The translations under genes were made by a program, and so were the position numbers. Shown here in pieces: positions 26,322 to 34,601 of a DNA stretch of 64,000 bases (position 1 is the stretch's first letter; each line of letters starts with the position of its first letter). Below the pieces are notes generated by a model. The model saw only the letters and a program-made list of their open reading frames with translations. It was not told the DNA's origin and did not search any database. The DNA is from Abditibacteriaceae bacterium (GTDB lineage: Bacteria > Armatimonadota > Abditibacteriia > Abditibacteriales > Abditibacteriaceae), in assembly GCA_019239895.1 (NCBI GenBank), contig JAFAZH010000019.1, positions 103,059 to 167,058 on the forward strand. The letters are read 5' to 3'.

Positions 26322-29234
26322 CTAACGCACCTGGAGGACTGTCACAGGTTGCGGGTCTTGATTGTTAAGCGCGGCATTGGCGCGGGTGATTTGCACTTGC
26401 TGTTCCTGTGGCGGCGTGTTGGGAGTGACAAAGTCCACCATCGCACCACCAGCCGGTGTCTGGTTAAACATCCCCTGGCCGTTTCCAAGCCCATAGCCCA
26501 GGGCCAGCAAGTTTTTCTTTTCTTCTGGCGATGCCGGGTCAGCCACCACCATGATGTCATCGAAATCCACTGGCCCGGTGGAACCATGTACTTCTAGAGT
26601 GAGGATCACGGTGGTTGCGCCTTCGGGAACTTTGCGAGGTTGCTGCATGATGCTCCAACCGGGGCTGAATCTTTGGAGCACAAAGGCGGAGCTATCAACG
26701 ACCGCGTTGCCTGCGGCATCTTCAAACTCCGAGGCGATGCGGATGCCATCGCCATCTTCTTGCCCCGGCATGAAATTGATCGCCCGCACGCGCCCTAAGA
26801 TGCGAATCCCCTTCCAGGCCGGGTCGAGCTTGACGCGGTATTGCGCAATCAAGGGATTCTTGAAGTCGGTACTATTGAGACGGAGAAAGTGGTTGCCGCC
26901 TTCGTTGAGGACTTTGGTGTGCTCTGGGTCGTCTACCATCCAGCCAACGGGCAATCCCTTTGCGTCCAACTGGTCGAACTTACCCCAGGCTAACTGCGTT
27001 AAAAGGTGCTGGGTCAGCCGCGCGTCATCCTGTGGCGTGTTAGGATTAGGGCGATCCAGGGCAGTGGTTCTCACGGCTCCCCCGAAGGGATCGGCAACCG
27101 GCAGAGCCACCACCGAGATGTCGGTCACGGCCAACTCGCCGCCCGGCCCATAAATGCCAGCATCAATACCCACTCTCGCCGTCCCCGGTATGACATCGGT
27201 GACGGCACTGACCATCGTCCAGTCGCTATCGTGGTTGAGGGTTGGATAGCGGGTGCCGTAACCGAGCACATTATTGCGCTGGTCGTAGAAGATAACTCCC
27301 ACATGCGCGTTCTGCCAGGCTTGTTCGCCCAGCAGCAGCTTCTTGACGCGCATCCTCGCCAAAACTTTGATGCGGCGGATTTTTGGATCACAGATAAAAG
27401 ACGCCTCAATGGTCTGCTGGCCTTCGCCCCTACTACCGGTAATCACCATGTAATGCTTACCCTGGTCATCCGTTTCCAGCTTAACGCGTTGCGAATGCAG
27501 AACCCAGTCTACGGGCTTGCCCCTGGCATCAATTTCCTCAAAATTACCCTGAGGCAATAGATTCGCGCCGTCCACTTCATTGAGGTTAGCCGCACCAGCA
27601 ACAGGGTCAGCAATAGCTGCGGTCGCTCCAAGTGTGCCTCCCGCTGCTTGGCTATTTCCACCCTTGGTCGCTGCTAATGGAAGCGCGATGCGAGGGGAGG
27701 CAGCCGGGTTCCTATCGGTTTCCACAGTTGCGTCCAGGGCAGGCTGCTTGGGCTTCGATGCTGCACCCTCATCTGGGGCCTCCGACACCTTCAATTTATA
27801 ATCTTTAAAGTGATAGAGACCAGCATCAATTCTGTCCCACACGGCCACTTCGCGGGCGGGCAAATTTTTACTACTGCCCAAGTCTTTACCCACAGCGATA
27901 GCGAAGATGCCATCTTGCAAATCGGTTAAGTCAGCCAGTTTCAACTTCTGCTCTTTATCGCCGCGCACATGGATGATAGTCTGTTTATCTAAGACCACCG
28001 TTTTCGGTTTTGGCTCGGCCAGTTCGCCAACTTTGCCGTTGGGCAGGGTGAACGAAGTCGTAGACAATACAAACTGATTATTATCAGCATTAACCTTATC
28101 AATTCTGCCTTCAATGCGAATCTCGCCGGGCTGAACTTGCAATTCAGCCAGTTCGGTTTTGTCGGTTTGCTCCGGTTCAAGAGCCTGGGCCAGGCGGATT
28201 AACCGGGGCTTTATTAGGGCTGGCTGAGATTTATGGGGCAGAGTTGGGAAAAACTTCGCCTCTTTCCACATCACATTTTTGGGCAGACCCGTCAGGTGGC
28301 GGCTTTTAGCTAACGGCGTAGCAGTTTGAGAGGAATGTGGCGTCGGGGCACCCGCCAGAGCCTGGTGTGCCAACTTGCCCACACCTGTAGCCGTCAGGCT
28401 CAAGCCCAATGAAGCGACAACACCAACCTTAATTTGTGTGATTAACATGGCTTTCAATGCTCCTTCTGTCAGGGAAACAACTTGATGCGATGCGACTTGA
28501 TGCAGAGTATTGGAGGTCACCGCCGCTTTACTGCTGACACTCGCAGTAGCACTACCTGTGGCACTGCCTGTAGCCACCGCGCTCGGTGGCACGCTCCACA
28601 AAGCGTGCATAATGGCGGCACTACATGGTAATGGCGCGGCACGGACAGCGTTTTCGTAGAGCAACCCGCCGAGAACCATAACAGGCACCGCATAGCCATG
28701 CCCGGAGAAGTAGCGCCGGAGTTTATCGAGAGCACGCGCCACCCGCTTCTGGGCCGCGTCCTCTGAAATGCCCAGGGCTTGCCCGGTCTCCTTGAGAGTC
28801 TTGCCTTCAAAGAACCGGAGCAATACAGCATTCCGTTCCTCATTGCGCAAAGTAGCCAGAGCACGGTGCAGCAATGGTTCAATCTGATCCCACTCCTGCT
28901 GACCAGCCCTGGCCATTTGGAACTCAACCGCCACGTTAGCCGCCGCCTTTTGTTCGCGCTGCTGGCGTCGCGCTTCCTGCTGGAGAGCATTCTTCGCCAC
29001 GAAACGTGTCGTATGGAACAGCCAGCCGCCCAAGATTGTTCCTTTGCGTAGTCCCGCCGCTTTGCGGGCGAGAATGATGAATACTACCTGTGTCACATCT
29101 TCGGCCAGCGCAGCGTTGCACACCTCGCGCAGCGCGGTCGAGTAGACAAGGCCGACATACTGTTCCACCAGCGCGGCGAATGCTGCCTGCGAGTTGTGCT
29201 CTGTATACTCTTGAAGTAATTGATAGTCCTGCAT
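26322..29234 (-). CDS. ECF sigma factor fused to a membrane segment and carbohydrate-binding-like domains
   Basis: 970 aa. Residues about 8-75 are sigma region 2 (FAALVEQYVGLVYSTALREV, WLFHTTRFVAKNALQ follows). About 120-175 is region 4 with a helix-turn-helix (LKETGQALGISEDAAQKRV). A hydrophobic helix lies at about 262-290. Residues about 375-475 resemble a DUF5666-like beta domain (LPAREVAVWDRI). Two jelly-roll CBM4/9-like modules follow at about 558-705 (NLLPQGNFEEIDARGKPVDW) and 743-900 (GKFDQLDAKGLPVGW). ECF factors normally have about 200 aa. The fusion suggests a one-protein transmembrane sensor: DNA- and polymerase-binding inside, glycan binding outside. That topology is inference. 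Start ATG agrees with family N-termini. Confidence 0.88.
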   Translation of the reverse strand: MQDYQLLQEYTEHNSQAAFAALVEQYVGLVYSTALREVCNAALAEDVTQVVFIILARKAAGLRKGTILGGWLFHTTRFVAKNALQQEARRQQREQKAAANVAVEFQMARAGQQEWDQIEPLLHRALATLRNEERNAVLLRFFEGKTLKETGQALGISEDAAQKRVARALDKLRRYFSGHGYAVPVMVLGGLLYENAVRAAPLPCSAAIMHALWSVPPSAVATGSATGSATASVSSKAAVTSNTLHQVASHQVVSLTEGALKAMLITQIKVGVVASLGLSLTATGVGKLAHQALAGAPTPHSSQTATPLAKSRHLTGLPKNVMWKEAKFFPTLPHKSQPALIKPRLIRLAQALEPEQTDKTELAELQVQPGEIRIEGRIDKVNADNNQFVLSTTSFTLPNGKVGELAEPKPKTVVLDKQTIIHVRGDKEQKLKLADLTDLQDGIFAIAVGKDLGSSKNLPAREVAVWDRIDAGLYHFKDYKLKVSEAPDEGAASKPKQPALDATVETDRNPAASPRIALPLAATKGGNSQAAGGTLGATAAIADPVAGAANLNEVDGANLLPQGNFEEIDARGKPVDWVLHSQRVKLETDDQGKHYMVITGSRGEGQQTIEASFICDPKIRRIKVLARMRVKKLLLGEQAWQNAHVGVIFYDQRNNVLGYGTRYPTLNHDSDWTMVSAVTDVIPGTARVGIDAGIYGPGGELAVTDISVVALPVADPFGGAVRTTALDRPNPNTPQDDARLTQHLLTQLAWGKFDQLDAKGLPVGWMVDDPEHTKVLNEGGNHFLRLNSTDFKNPLIAQYRVKLDPAWKGIRILGRVRAINFMPGQEDGDGIRIASEFEDAAGNAVVDSSAFVLQRFSPGWSIMQQPRKVPEGATTVILTLEVHGSTGPVDFDDIMVVADPASPEEKKNLLALGYGLGNGQGMFNQTPAGGAMVDFVTPNTPPQEQQVQITRANAALNNQDPQPVTVLQVR

Positions 29235-29602
29235 AAGCGCTTATCTAAACTACTAATGTGCGCCACCAGCCAGAATCCGCCACATTTATAGAAATTTTGA
29301 CAAATTAATCTGAGATTCAATGCGCTTTAGGCTGACGCAAGCCCGCCGCTAAAGCAGCGGGCTGAGACCAATATGCCTGGACAGCCCGCTCAAGCGGGCT
29401 GGCGCAACGTAATCGTGCTACGTCAGCCCCGTTCACGGGGCTTCGCCGTTCAGCCCGCTGCTTTAGCGGCGGGTCATGCTGGTTCATCCCATATCTGCAA
29501 CCTGCGGCCCTGTTTGCACTCAGGTGCTTGGAAGGACAATAAAACCCTGCTAATCTTAGTTCATCTGTAACGCGATAAGCGAAATCAATTTTACTATCAT
29601 CT
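29235..29602. other. divergent intergenic region dominated by a palindromic repeat
   Basis: 368 bases between the divergent sigma factor and ABC ATPase genes. 29342-29473 is taken by a repeat element. The remaining 130 bases before the ATPase gene should hold its promoter, but no box is clear and the ATPase ATG lacks an obvious ribosome site. Confidence 0.4.
29342..29473. repeat. palindromic repeat, family B copy 1
   Basis: Perfect 24-base outer arms at 29342-29365 and 29450-29473 (core CCGCTAAAGCAGCGGGCTGA). Two inner hairpins sit between them, one of AGCCCGCTCAAGCGGGCT and one of AGCCCCGTTCACGGGGCT. The same outer arms frame a second copy at 54477-54584. It looks like a mobile, non-coding palindromic element. 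Confidence 0.85.
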
Positions 29603-30538
29603 ATGCAGGTGCAGACGATCAACCTCACCAAGAGCTATCCCGGTAATGTGACCGCCGTACAGCCGATGAACATTCAACTGGCCGATGGCATCGTCGGGCT
29701 ATTGGGGCCGAACGGTGCAGGCAAAACCACCTTCATGCGGATGCTGGCGACCCTCTTAGAACCCAGTTCTGGCACGGCTTTAGTCGATGGCAACGACATT
29801 CGATATGATAAGCCTGCGGTGCGTGCCCTTTTGGGTTATCTACCCCAGGACTTTGGACTTTATCCTTCACTTTCGGTTGTGGAGTGCCTTGACTACATGG
29901 GCCTCCTCGCTGGCATCAACAAGACCAAAGAGCGACGGGCACGGATTGAAACGATGCTGGAACGGGTTAATCTTACAGAGTTTCGGCACCGCAAGGTCGG
30001 TGCGCTTTCGGGCGGCATGAAACGGCGGCTGGGTATTGCCCAGGCCATTCTCCACGAGCCGCGCTTGGTCATCTTCGATGAGCCAACAGCAGGACTTGAC
30101 CCGGAAGAGCGGATTCGGGTGCGCAATTTACTTTCTGAACTGGGCGGCGACCGCATTGTCATTCTGTCCACGCATATTGTCGCCGATATTGCCAGTTCAG
30201 CCCAAACCATTGCCGTGATGAATCGTGGTTCCATCATCTTTCATGGTGAGCCAGCGGCCATGATTGAACGAGTGCGGGGCAAAACCTGGCAAGTGCTCAC
30301 CGATGATGCAGGACACGATATGCTGCGCAAACAATATTCAGTGATCGAAGTGCAGCGCGAAGCGACAGGAGTTTTAGTGCGGCTGGTGGGCGAGCAGATA
30401 GACTATCCGGGTGTTGAGCCACGCGACCCCACCTTAGAAGATGCCTATGTCTGGCTAATGAGTGAGCGCACCGGCGAGTCGCCACGTATTGAAGTCCCTG
30501 AGCTTATAGCACCACGGCAAGGACAAACCTCATTGTGA
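29603..30538 (+). CDS. ABC transporter ATP-binding protein
   Basis: 311-aa ATPase of the ABC-2/NatA exporter type. Walker A GPNGAGKTT is near residues 35-43, Q-loop YLPQDFGLYPSL, signature LSGGMKRRLGIAQ at about 135, Walker B LVIFDEPTAGLDP at about 155-167 and H-loop STHIVAD near 190. The C-terminal 80 residues form the usual accessory domain of this class. GTG of the next gene overlaps its TGA (GTGA at 30535-30538), so the two are translationally coupled. It energises the permeases downstream. It might also serve the ATPase-less permease run at 1-8 kb (inference). Confidence 0.94.
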   Translation: MQVQTINLTKSYPGNVTAVQPMNIQLADGIVGLLGPNGAGKTTFMRMLATLLEPSSGTALVDGNDIRYDKPAVRALLGYLPQDFGLYPSLSVVECLDYMGLLAGINKTKERRARIETMLERVNLTEFRHRKVGALSGGMKRRLGIAQAILHEPRLVIFDEPTAGLDPEERIRVRNLLSELGGDRIVILSTHIVADIASSAQTIAVMNRGSIIFHGEPAAMIERVRGKTWQVLTDDAGHDMLRKQYSVIEVQREATGVLVRLVGEQIDYPGVEPRDPTLEDAYVWLMSERTGESPRIEVPELIAPRQGQTSL

Positions 30539-31917
30539 ACAGCACAACGACTAAGCTTGCTTCATTATTGGCTCGCGCTCAGGCCGCTCTGGGTCGAATC
30601 TGGGGCACAGCCGTCTTGGAAACGAAGCTAAACCTCTTCAACCCGGCTCCCTGGGTAATGGGATTGGTATTGGGAGCCTTCGGTTATCTCGCGGTGCGCA
30701 CGGCTCCTGATGATTCTTCTTTCGCCCTGAGTTGGATTCTCTCGCATGACTTAGGGCCGCTGACGGAAATCTTGCTGCTCTTTTTGGCCGCCAGCTTAGC
30801 CTATCGCCCACAACGCTACGAAGTGACCGAGTTGCAGGATAGTAAAGTGGTTGCATCCGAAGAAATCATCCTGGGCCGCTGGCTCGGCATGGTGGTGGCA
30901 ATTGGCGTGCCCCTGTTGATGCAATATCTCACCACCATGATCGGGCAAAAAACCTATGCACAGAATACCCTCGTGCCCCTCGCCTATCTCTATTCTTTCT
31001 GGCATCTGATGCCATCGGTATTATTCTTAACCACTCTATCGTTTTGTCTGGTAGTGCTAACACGAGTGCTGATTCTGGGGGCAGGTTTTGCTGGCTTGTT
31101 GTGGTTCGTCTTATTTTTTGGGCATCCTTATTATCCCAGTGTGCTGCGTATTGAATTGAGTCAGAATCGCTGGGTGTTCAATGGCTTAACAGGCAGCTTT
31201 CTCGTTTTAATGTTGCTAGGCTATCGTGGCCAACGTCGCGCCAAACGTGCCCCCTCCACCTATGGTTTAGCCATTGCCAGTCTCTTGCTATTTAGCGTGA
31301 CAGCCATTCATGGCCTATGGATCGCTCTGGCCATACCCGGTAAAAGCAGCGTTGTGGACGATTGGAAGCGACTAGAGACAGCAGCCAAACCCAAAGGCGA
31401 GCCACTGCCTAACTTCGCCTGGAATGCTGATAACGGGCAGCGGATTTCACTGGCGCAAATGCGCGGTAGACCAGCCCTGTTAATCTTCTTTCAGCCGAAA
31501 GATAGCGAATTGTTGCCGCTCCTGAACCGTATGGCACGTCTGCGCACCGAGTTTACCGCCGATAAATTAGGGCTGCTCGGCATCTGTTTTTCTGAAGACT
31601 TGAATGGAGGGGATGAAGCTGTCCGCATGGCTGGCACGCCAGCAACACAAGGGCTTCCGGTTGTTACCGACTGGGGCGGTATTACTCAAGGCAGCTTTGA
31701 TGCGCGGCACCCCGGCTCTGTCGTGGCCTGGGCACTCCATGTACGCAACACTCCGGCGGCTTTGCTCATTGGCTCTGATGGCCGCGAGATGACCCGTGAC
31801 TTACCACTCGATGAAAATAGTTGGACAGATTTGAAACTGCGGCTGAGTTCAGCCCTTAAGCATGAAAAGCTTGATCCTGGTCTCCGCTATAACCCGCTGC
31901 CCGGAATACTATCTTAA
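30535..31917 (+). CDS. ABC permease fused to a thioredoxin-fold domain
   Basis: 460 aa. Residues about 36-275 contain seven or eight membrane helices of an ABC-2-like permease. After a linker, about 290-450 resemble a TlpA/AhpC-type thioredoxin fold (LPNFAWNADNGQRISLAQMR, GRPALLIFFQP, NTPAALLIGSDG). The redox CxxC is absent: the position after the FFQP strand reads KDSELLP, with no Cys. It is therefore probably a non-redox binding or chaperone domain on the outer face. Starts with GTG overlapping the ATPase stop, and the next permease gene begins 21 bases after its end. Confidence 0.82.
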   Translation: MNSTTTKLASLLARAQAALGRIWGTAVLETKLNLFNPAPWVMGLVLGAFGYLAVRTAPDDSSFALSWILSHDLGPLTEILLLFLAASLAYRPQRYEVTELQDSKVVASEEIILGRWLGMVVAIGVPLLMQYLTTMIGQKTYAQNTLVPLAYLYSFWHLMPSVLFLTTLSFCLVVLTRVLILGAGFAGLLWFVLFFGHPYYPSVLRIELSQNRWVFNGLTGSFLVLMLLGYRGQRRAKRAPSTYGLAIASLLLFSVTAIHGLWIALAIPGKSSVVDDWKRLETAAKPKGEPLPNFAWNADNGQRISLAQMRGRPALLIFFQPKDSELLPLLNRMARLRTEFTADKLGLLGICFSEDLNGGDEAVRMAGTPATQGLPVVTDWGGITQGSFDARHPGSVVAWALHVRNTPAALLIGSDGREMTRDLPLDENSWTDLKLRLSSALKHEKLDPGLRYNPLPGILS

Positions 31918-31938
31918 AGTGAGCGAGACTTAACTTGT

Positions 31939-32649
31939 ATGTTAATCTTGATGCGTCACAATTTGAGAATCGTCGCCCCCACTCTGCTGTGGACGGGCAT
32001 TCTGGTTTTCATCCTCGTGGCCTTAGTCTTGTTAGCTCAGTTTAGTGCGAGCAGTCACTTCAAAGTCGAGACGGCGGGGACTCTGGCCGAGCAATTTATT
32101 CCACTCATTGCTGCTTTCTTCTCGGCGGGTGTGCTGGATGCAGAAATGAAACGCGGGGCGCACGAGTTACTGCGCTCGAAATATCGCCCGCTCTGGCACA
32201 CCTTGTTGTACCGTTTAGTGGTTTCCCTGTTGTTGGCCCTGCTGGTTGGCACCATTATGTTAGGGGCGCTGCACTGGGGGGTTAAACGTTTGCCCCTGGG
32301 AATGTTGCTCTTAGCTTCCATTCCCTCGGCGCTCTGCCTGGCTTTAATTTCCCTCTGGACACGCTTGCGCCTGGGCAATGCCTTCATGGGCTATATGGCA
32401 GCCCTGGCGGTCTGGCTAGCTAACTTGGTTATGACCACCATCGAAACTGGATTAGGTGGTATTGTCATCAATCCCCTGCTAACCATGACCAGCTACACGC
32501 ACCGCCTTCATGCCGAAGCCGCCGGAGCCTTAGAAACTACGCCGTTCGTGGATTGGTGGTGGGTCAGCAAAATAGCCTTGATGGTCGTCTCCGCGATTAT
32601 CTTCTACAGCGTGACGCGGCGCGTCGAGAATCTGGTGGAGGCGGATTAA
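31939..32649 (+). CDS. ABC-2-like membrane permease
   Basis: 236-aa hydrophobic protein with six predicted helices (about 16-36, 52-66, 90-115, 120-140, 148-168, 205-225). No cytoplasmic domain of note. By size and position between the ATPase/permease pair and the periplasmic proteins it is the second membrane half of the exporter. The family assignment rests on context and hydropathy rather than motif. Confidence 0.75.
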   Translation: MLILMRHNLRIVAPTLLWTGILVFILVALVLLAQFSASSHFKVETAGTLAEQFIPLIAAFFSAGVLDAEMKRGAHELLRSKYRPLWHTLLYRLVVSLLLALLVGTIMLGALHWGVKRLPLGMLLLASIPSALCLALISLWTRLRLGNAFMGYMAALAVWLANLVMTTIETGLGGIVINPLLTMTSYTHRLHAEAAGALETTPFVDWWWVSKIALMVVSAIIFYSVTRRVENLVEAD

Positions 32650-32690
32650 TGAAAAGTACAGTAGAAAGCTTGCTCGCTCACATTTAAGTT

Positions 32691-34586
32691 ATGGCAAAGC
32701 AACTGGGTAAAAGATTAAGAAGTTGGGCACGCACCCTCACTAAACTGGCGCTGCTGGTATTGGGATACTTTTGGTTGGGCGCGGCGTACAAGCTATTCTA
32801 CGCCCAGACACATGACCTCACGCGTTTCAAGGGGCAGTTGCCGCTTTCGTTTTACCAACAGCAGTTCATCCTCGAATCATTGTTGCGCCAAACGTGGATG
32901 TTTGGGCCGGATTTCCGCGAGTATATCGGCACCCCGCCTTCCGTGCGTGCCCTCACCAGCACCAATCCACAGGCTGTTTTAGCCGATTATTGCCGCCAGC
33001 GTGAACAAGAACTTTCGGCATTACCCACCCGTTATCCCCGCAGCCTGTTCAATGAAAATGCCTTAGAAGACGCTTTTCTAATGAGCCAGGGCGCAGCCTT
33101 CTTAGGGACGGCCACGGCCCGCGAAAAACCGGTGCGGGGCCTGGCCATTCAAGCGGATAATGGCTCGTGGCGCACCGTCGGTTTACCGGAACTTTACCGC
33201 TCGGCTGGGTTAGCCCGTCGCCTGGCCGACGAGTATCCCGCCAGTGCGCAGGCTCCCACCGCATTATTGCGCGTGGCACAAATGGAAGAGCAGCAGGGGC
33301 ATACCACGCAAAGCCGCACGCTCTACCAACGCATCACGTTAGAATATCCCCAATCGCCGGAAGCCGAAGACGCTGCCAATGCACTTGCCACAGCAGCCTA
33401 CACGTCAGGCCACCTGCGCCAATCCCGCGACTTGAAACAACACGCCTTAGAAGTAGCCGAGCAGACGGCACGCGAAAAGTTTCCAGGGCAGCCTCTACCC
33501 GCGTCTACTGCCTTCAAAGTGCTGGGCTATCACCTTGACCTTTCCGAAGTTAATTTGCAACTGCAACAGCTTAAACAGGTGCAAGATAGCCTGGCTCTGG
33601 CCAATCGAGAAACACAACGATTAAAGACCCTGCCTTCTCTGGAACAACGTCTTAAGGAAGATTTAAGCAGCGCCCAACATCGTCTCCAACGAGTCCATGA
33701 TGAAGCATGGGTTGCCACCTTATTCCAAGATTTAAAAGTGGGTGTGCCGGGGCCGCCACCGCGCCCGCATGAATACTCGGCGACGGGACGTGTCCTGGTA
33801 GACAACCAACCTTTTCCTGGTGTGGAAGTGGTTTTATCCGACTCCCATAACAATGACTTCAACCCAGGTTCACTGGTTGGCATTGCGGGTTCTCACTACC
33901 GGGCGGTTAGTGATGCCCAGGGCTATTATCGCATCACAGGTGTCCCGGCTGGAATCTACTGGATCAACGCTATTTATCCACTGCATTCCGCCCCATTGGG
34001 CAATGCGGTTGTGACACCCATTAGCAATCCCGCAATTAAAACTACAAGAGCTATGCCTCAACTCAACTCTTCCCTTGGTGGCATAACTATCACCAATAAA
34101 CCAGTTAGCTTGCCCGTTCTGCGCTTTCAGCAAGCCCTAACCACCAACTCCTTCGGAGAATTGCCGCCTACTGGTTACGCCGTGCCTTTGAGTTGGCAGC
34201 CGTGGCCAGGAGCAGCAGCTTACCGAGTGGAAGTGTTAGCCGCTGCGAATAATGTCTTTTTCTTCAACCTCCGGGTGCCGCGAGCGAAGCGGGCCGTCTT
34301 TGTGCAGCACCCAGTATTGTGGCAATCGGCAAAAACGAGTGCGCTCCAAGTCGCCTGCCCCCTCTTGCCTTTAGCCCCCGATAGACCGCAGGGTGTGCGT
34401 TTCGCGCAGTATGAATATGTCGTAACCGCTTTAGATAACAAGGACAAGCCGATTGCCACCAGTGCCATACCCTTGTCCCGCTTTGTCTTATCCCCGGAAG
34501 CGTGCGTTGCGTTACTAAAGCTTAAGCCCCATGTTTACCGTGAACGATTAAACCCGAAGGGTTTCTGGGGTCGCCGTCGTAGATAA
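32691..34586 (+). CDS. membrane-anchored protein with TPR-like and carboxypeptidase-regulatory-like domains
   Basis: 631 aa. One N-terminal helix (about 15-36) anchors it. An alpha-helical region from about 165 to 345 contains TPR-like pairs (YRSAGLARRLADEYPASAQA, LYQRITLEYPQSPEAEDAAN). Residues about 360-440 form a CarboxypepD_reg/CnaB-like beta domain (ATGRVLVDNQPFPGVEVVL, DAQGYYRITGVPAGIYWINA). The C-terminal part, from about 480, resembles a fibronectin-III-type fold (LSWQPWPGAAAYRVEVL). Likely periplasmic and part of the exporter locus, perhaps handling an exported substrate. Fifteen bases before the next gene. Confidence 0.75.
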   Translation: MAKQLGKRLRSWARTLTKLALLVLGYFWLGAAYKLFYAQTHDLTRFKGQLPLSFYQQQFILESLLRQTWMFGPDFREYIGTPPSVRALTSTNPQAVLADYCRQREQELSALPTRYPRSLFNENALEDAFLMSQGAAFLGTATAREKPVRGLAIQADNGSWRTVGLPELYRSAGLARRLADEYPASAQAPTALLRVAQMEEQQGHTTQSRTLYQRITLEYPQSPEAEDAANALATAAYTSGHLRQSRDLKQHALEVAEQTAREKFPGQPLPASTAFKVLGYHLDLSEVNLQLQQLKQVQDSLALANRETQRLKTLPSLEQRLKEDLSSAQHRLQRVHDEAWVATLFQDLKVGVPGPPPRPHEYSATGRVLVDNQPFPGVEVVLSDSHNNDFNPGSLVGIAGSHYRAVSDAQGYYRITGVPAGIYWINAIYPLHSAPLGNAVVTPISNPAIKTTRAMPQLNSSLGGITITNKPVSLPVLRFQQALTTNSFGELPPTGYAVPLSWQPWPGAAAYRVEVLAAANNVFFFNLRVPRAKRAVFVQHPVLWQSAKTSALQVACPLLPLAPDRPQGVRFAQYEYVVTALDNKDKPIATSAIPLSRFVLSPEACVALLKLKPHVYRERLNPKGFWGRRRR

Positions 34587-34601
34587 AGAGGTACATCAAC
34601 C

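Noticed and set aside
26551..27560. + strand frames of 184-200 codons opposite the sigma factor gene
   Set aside because: Antisense shadows of a clearly coding region, with no domain or ribosome site.
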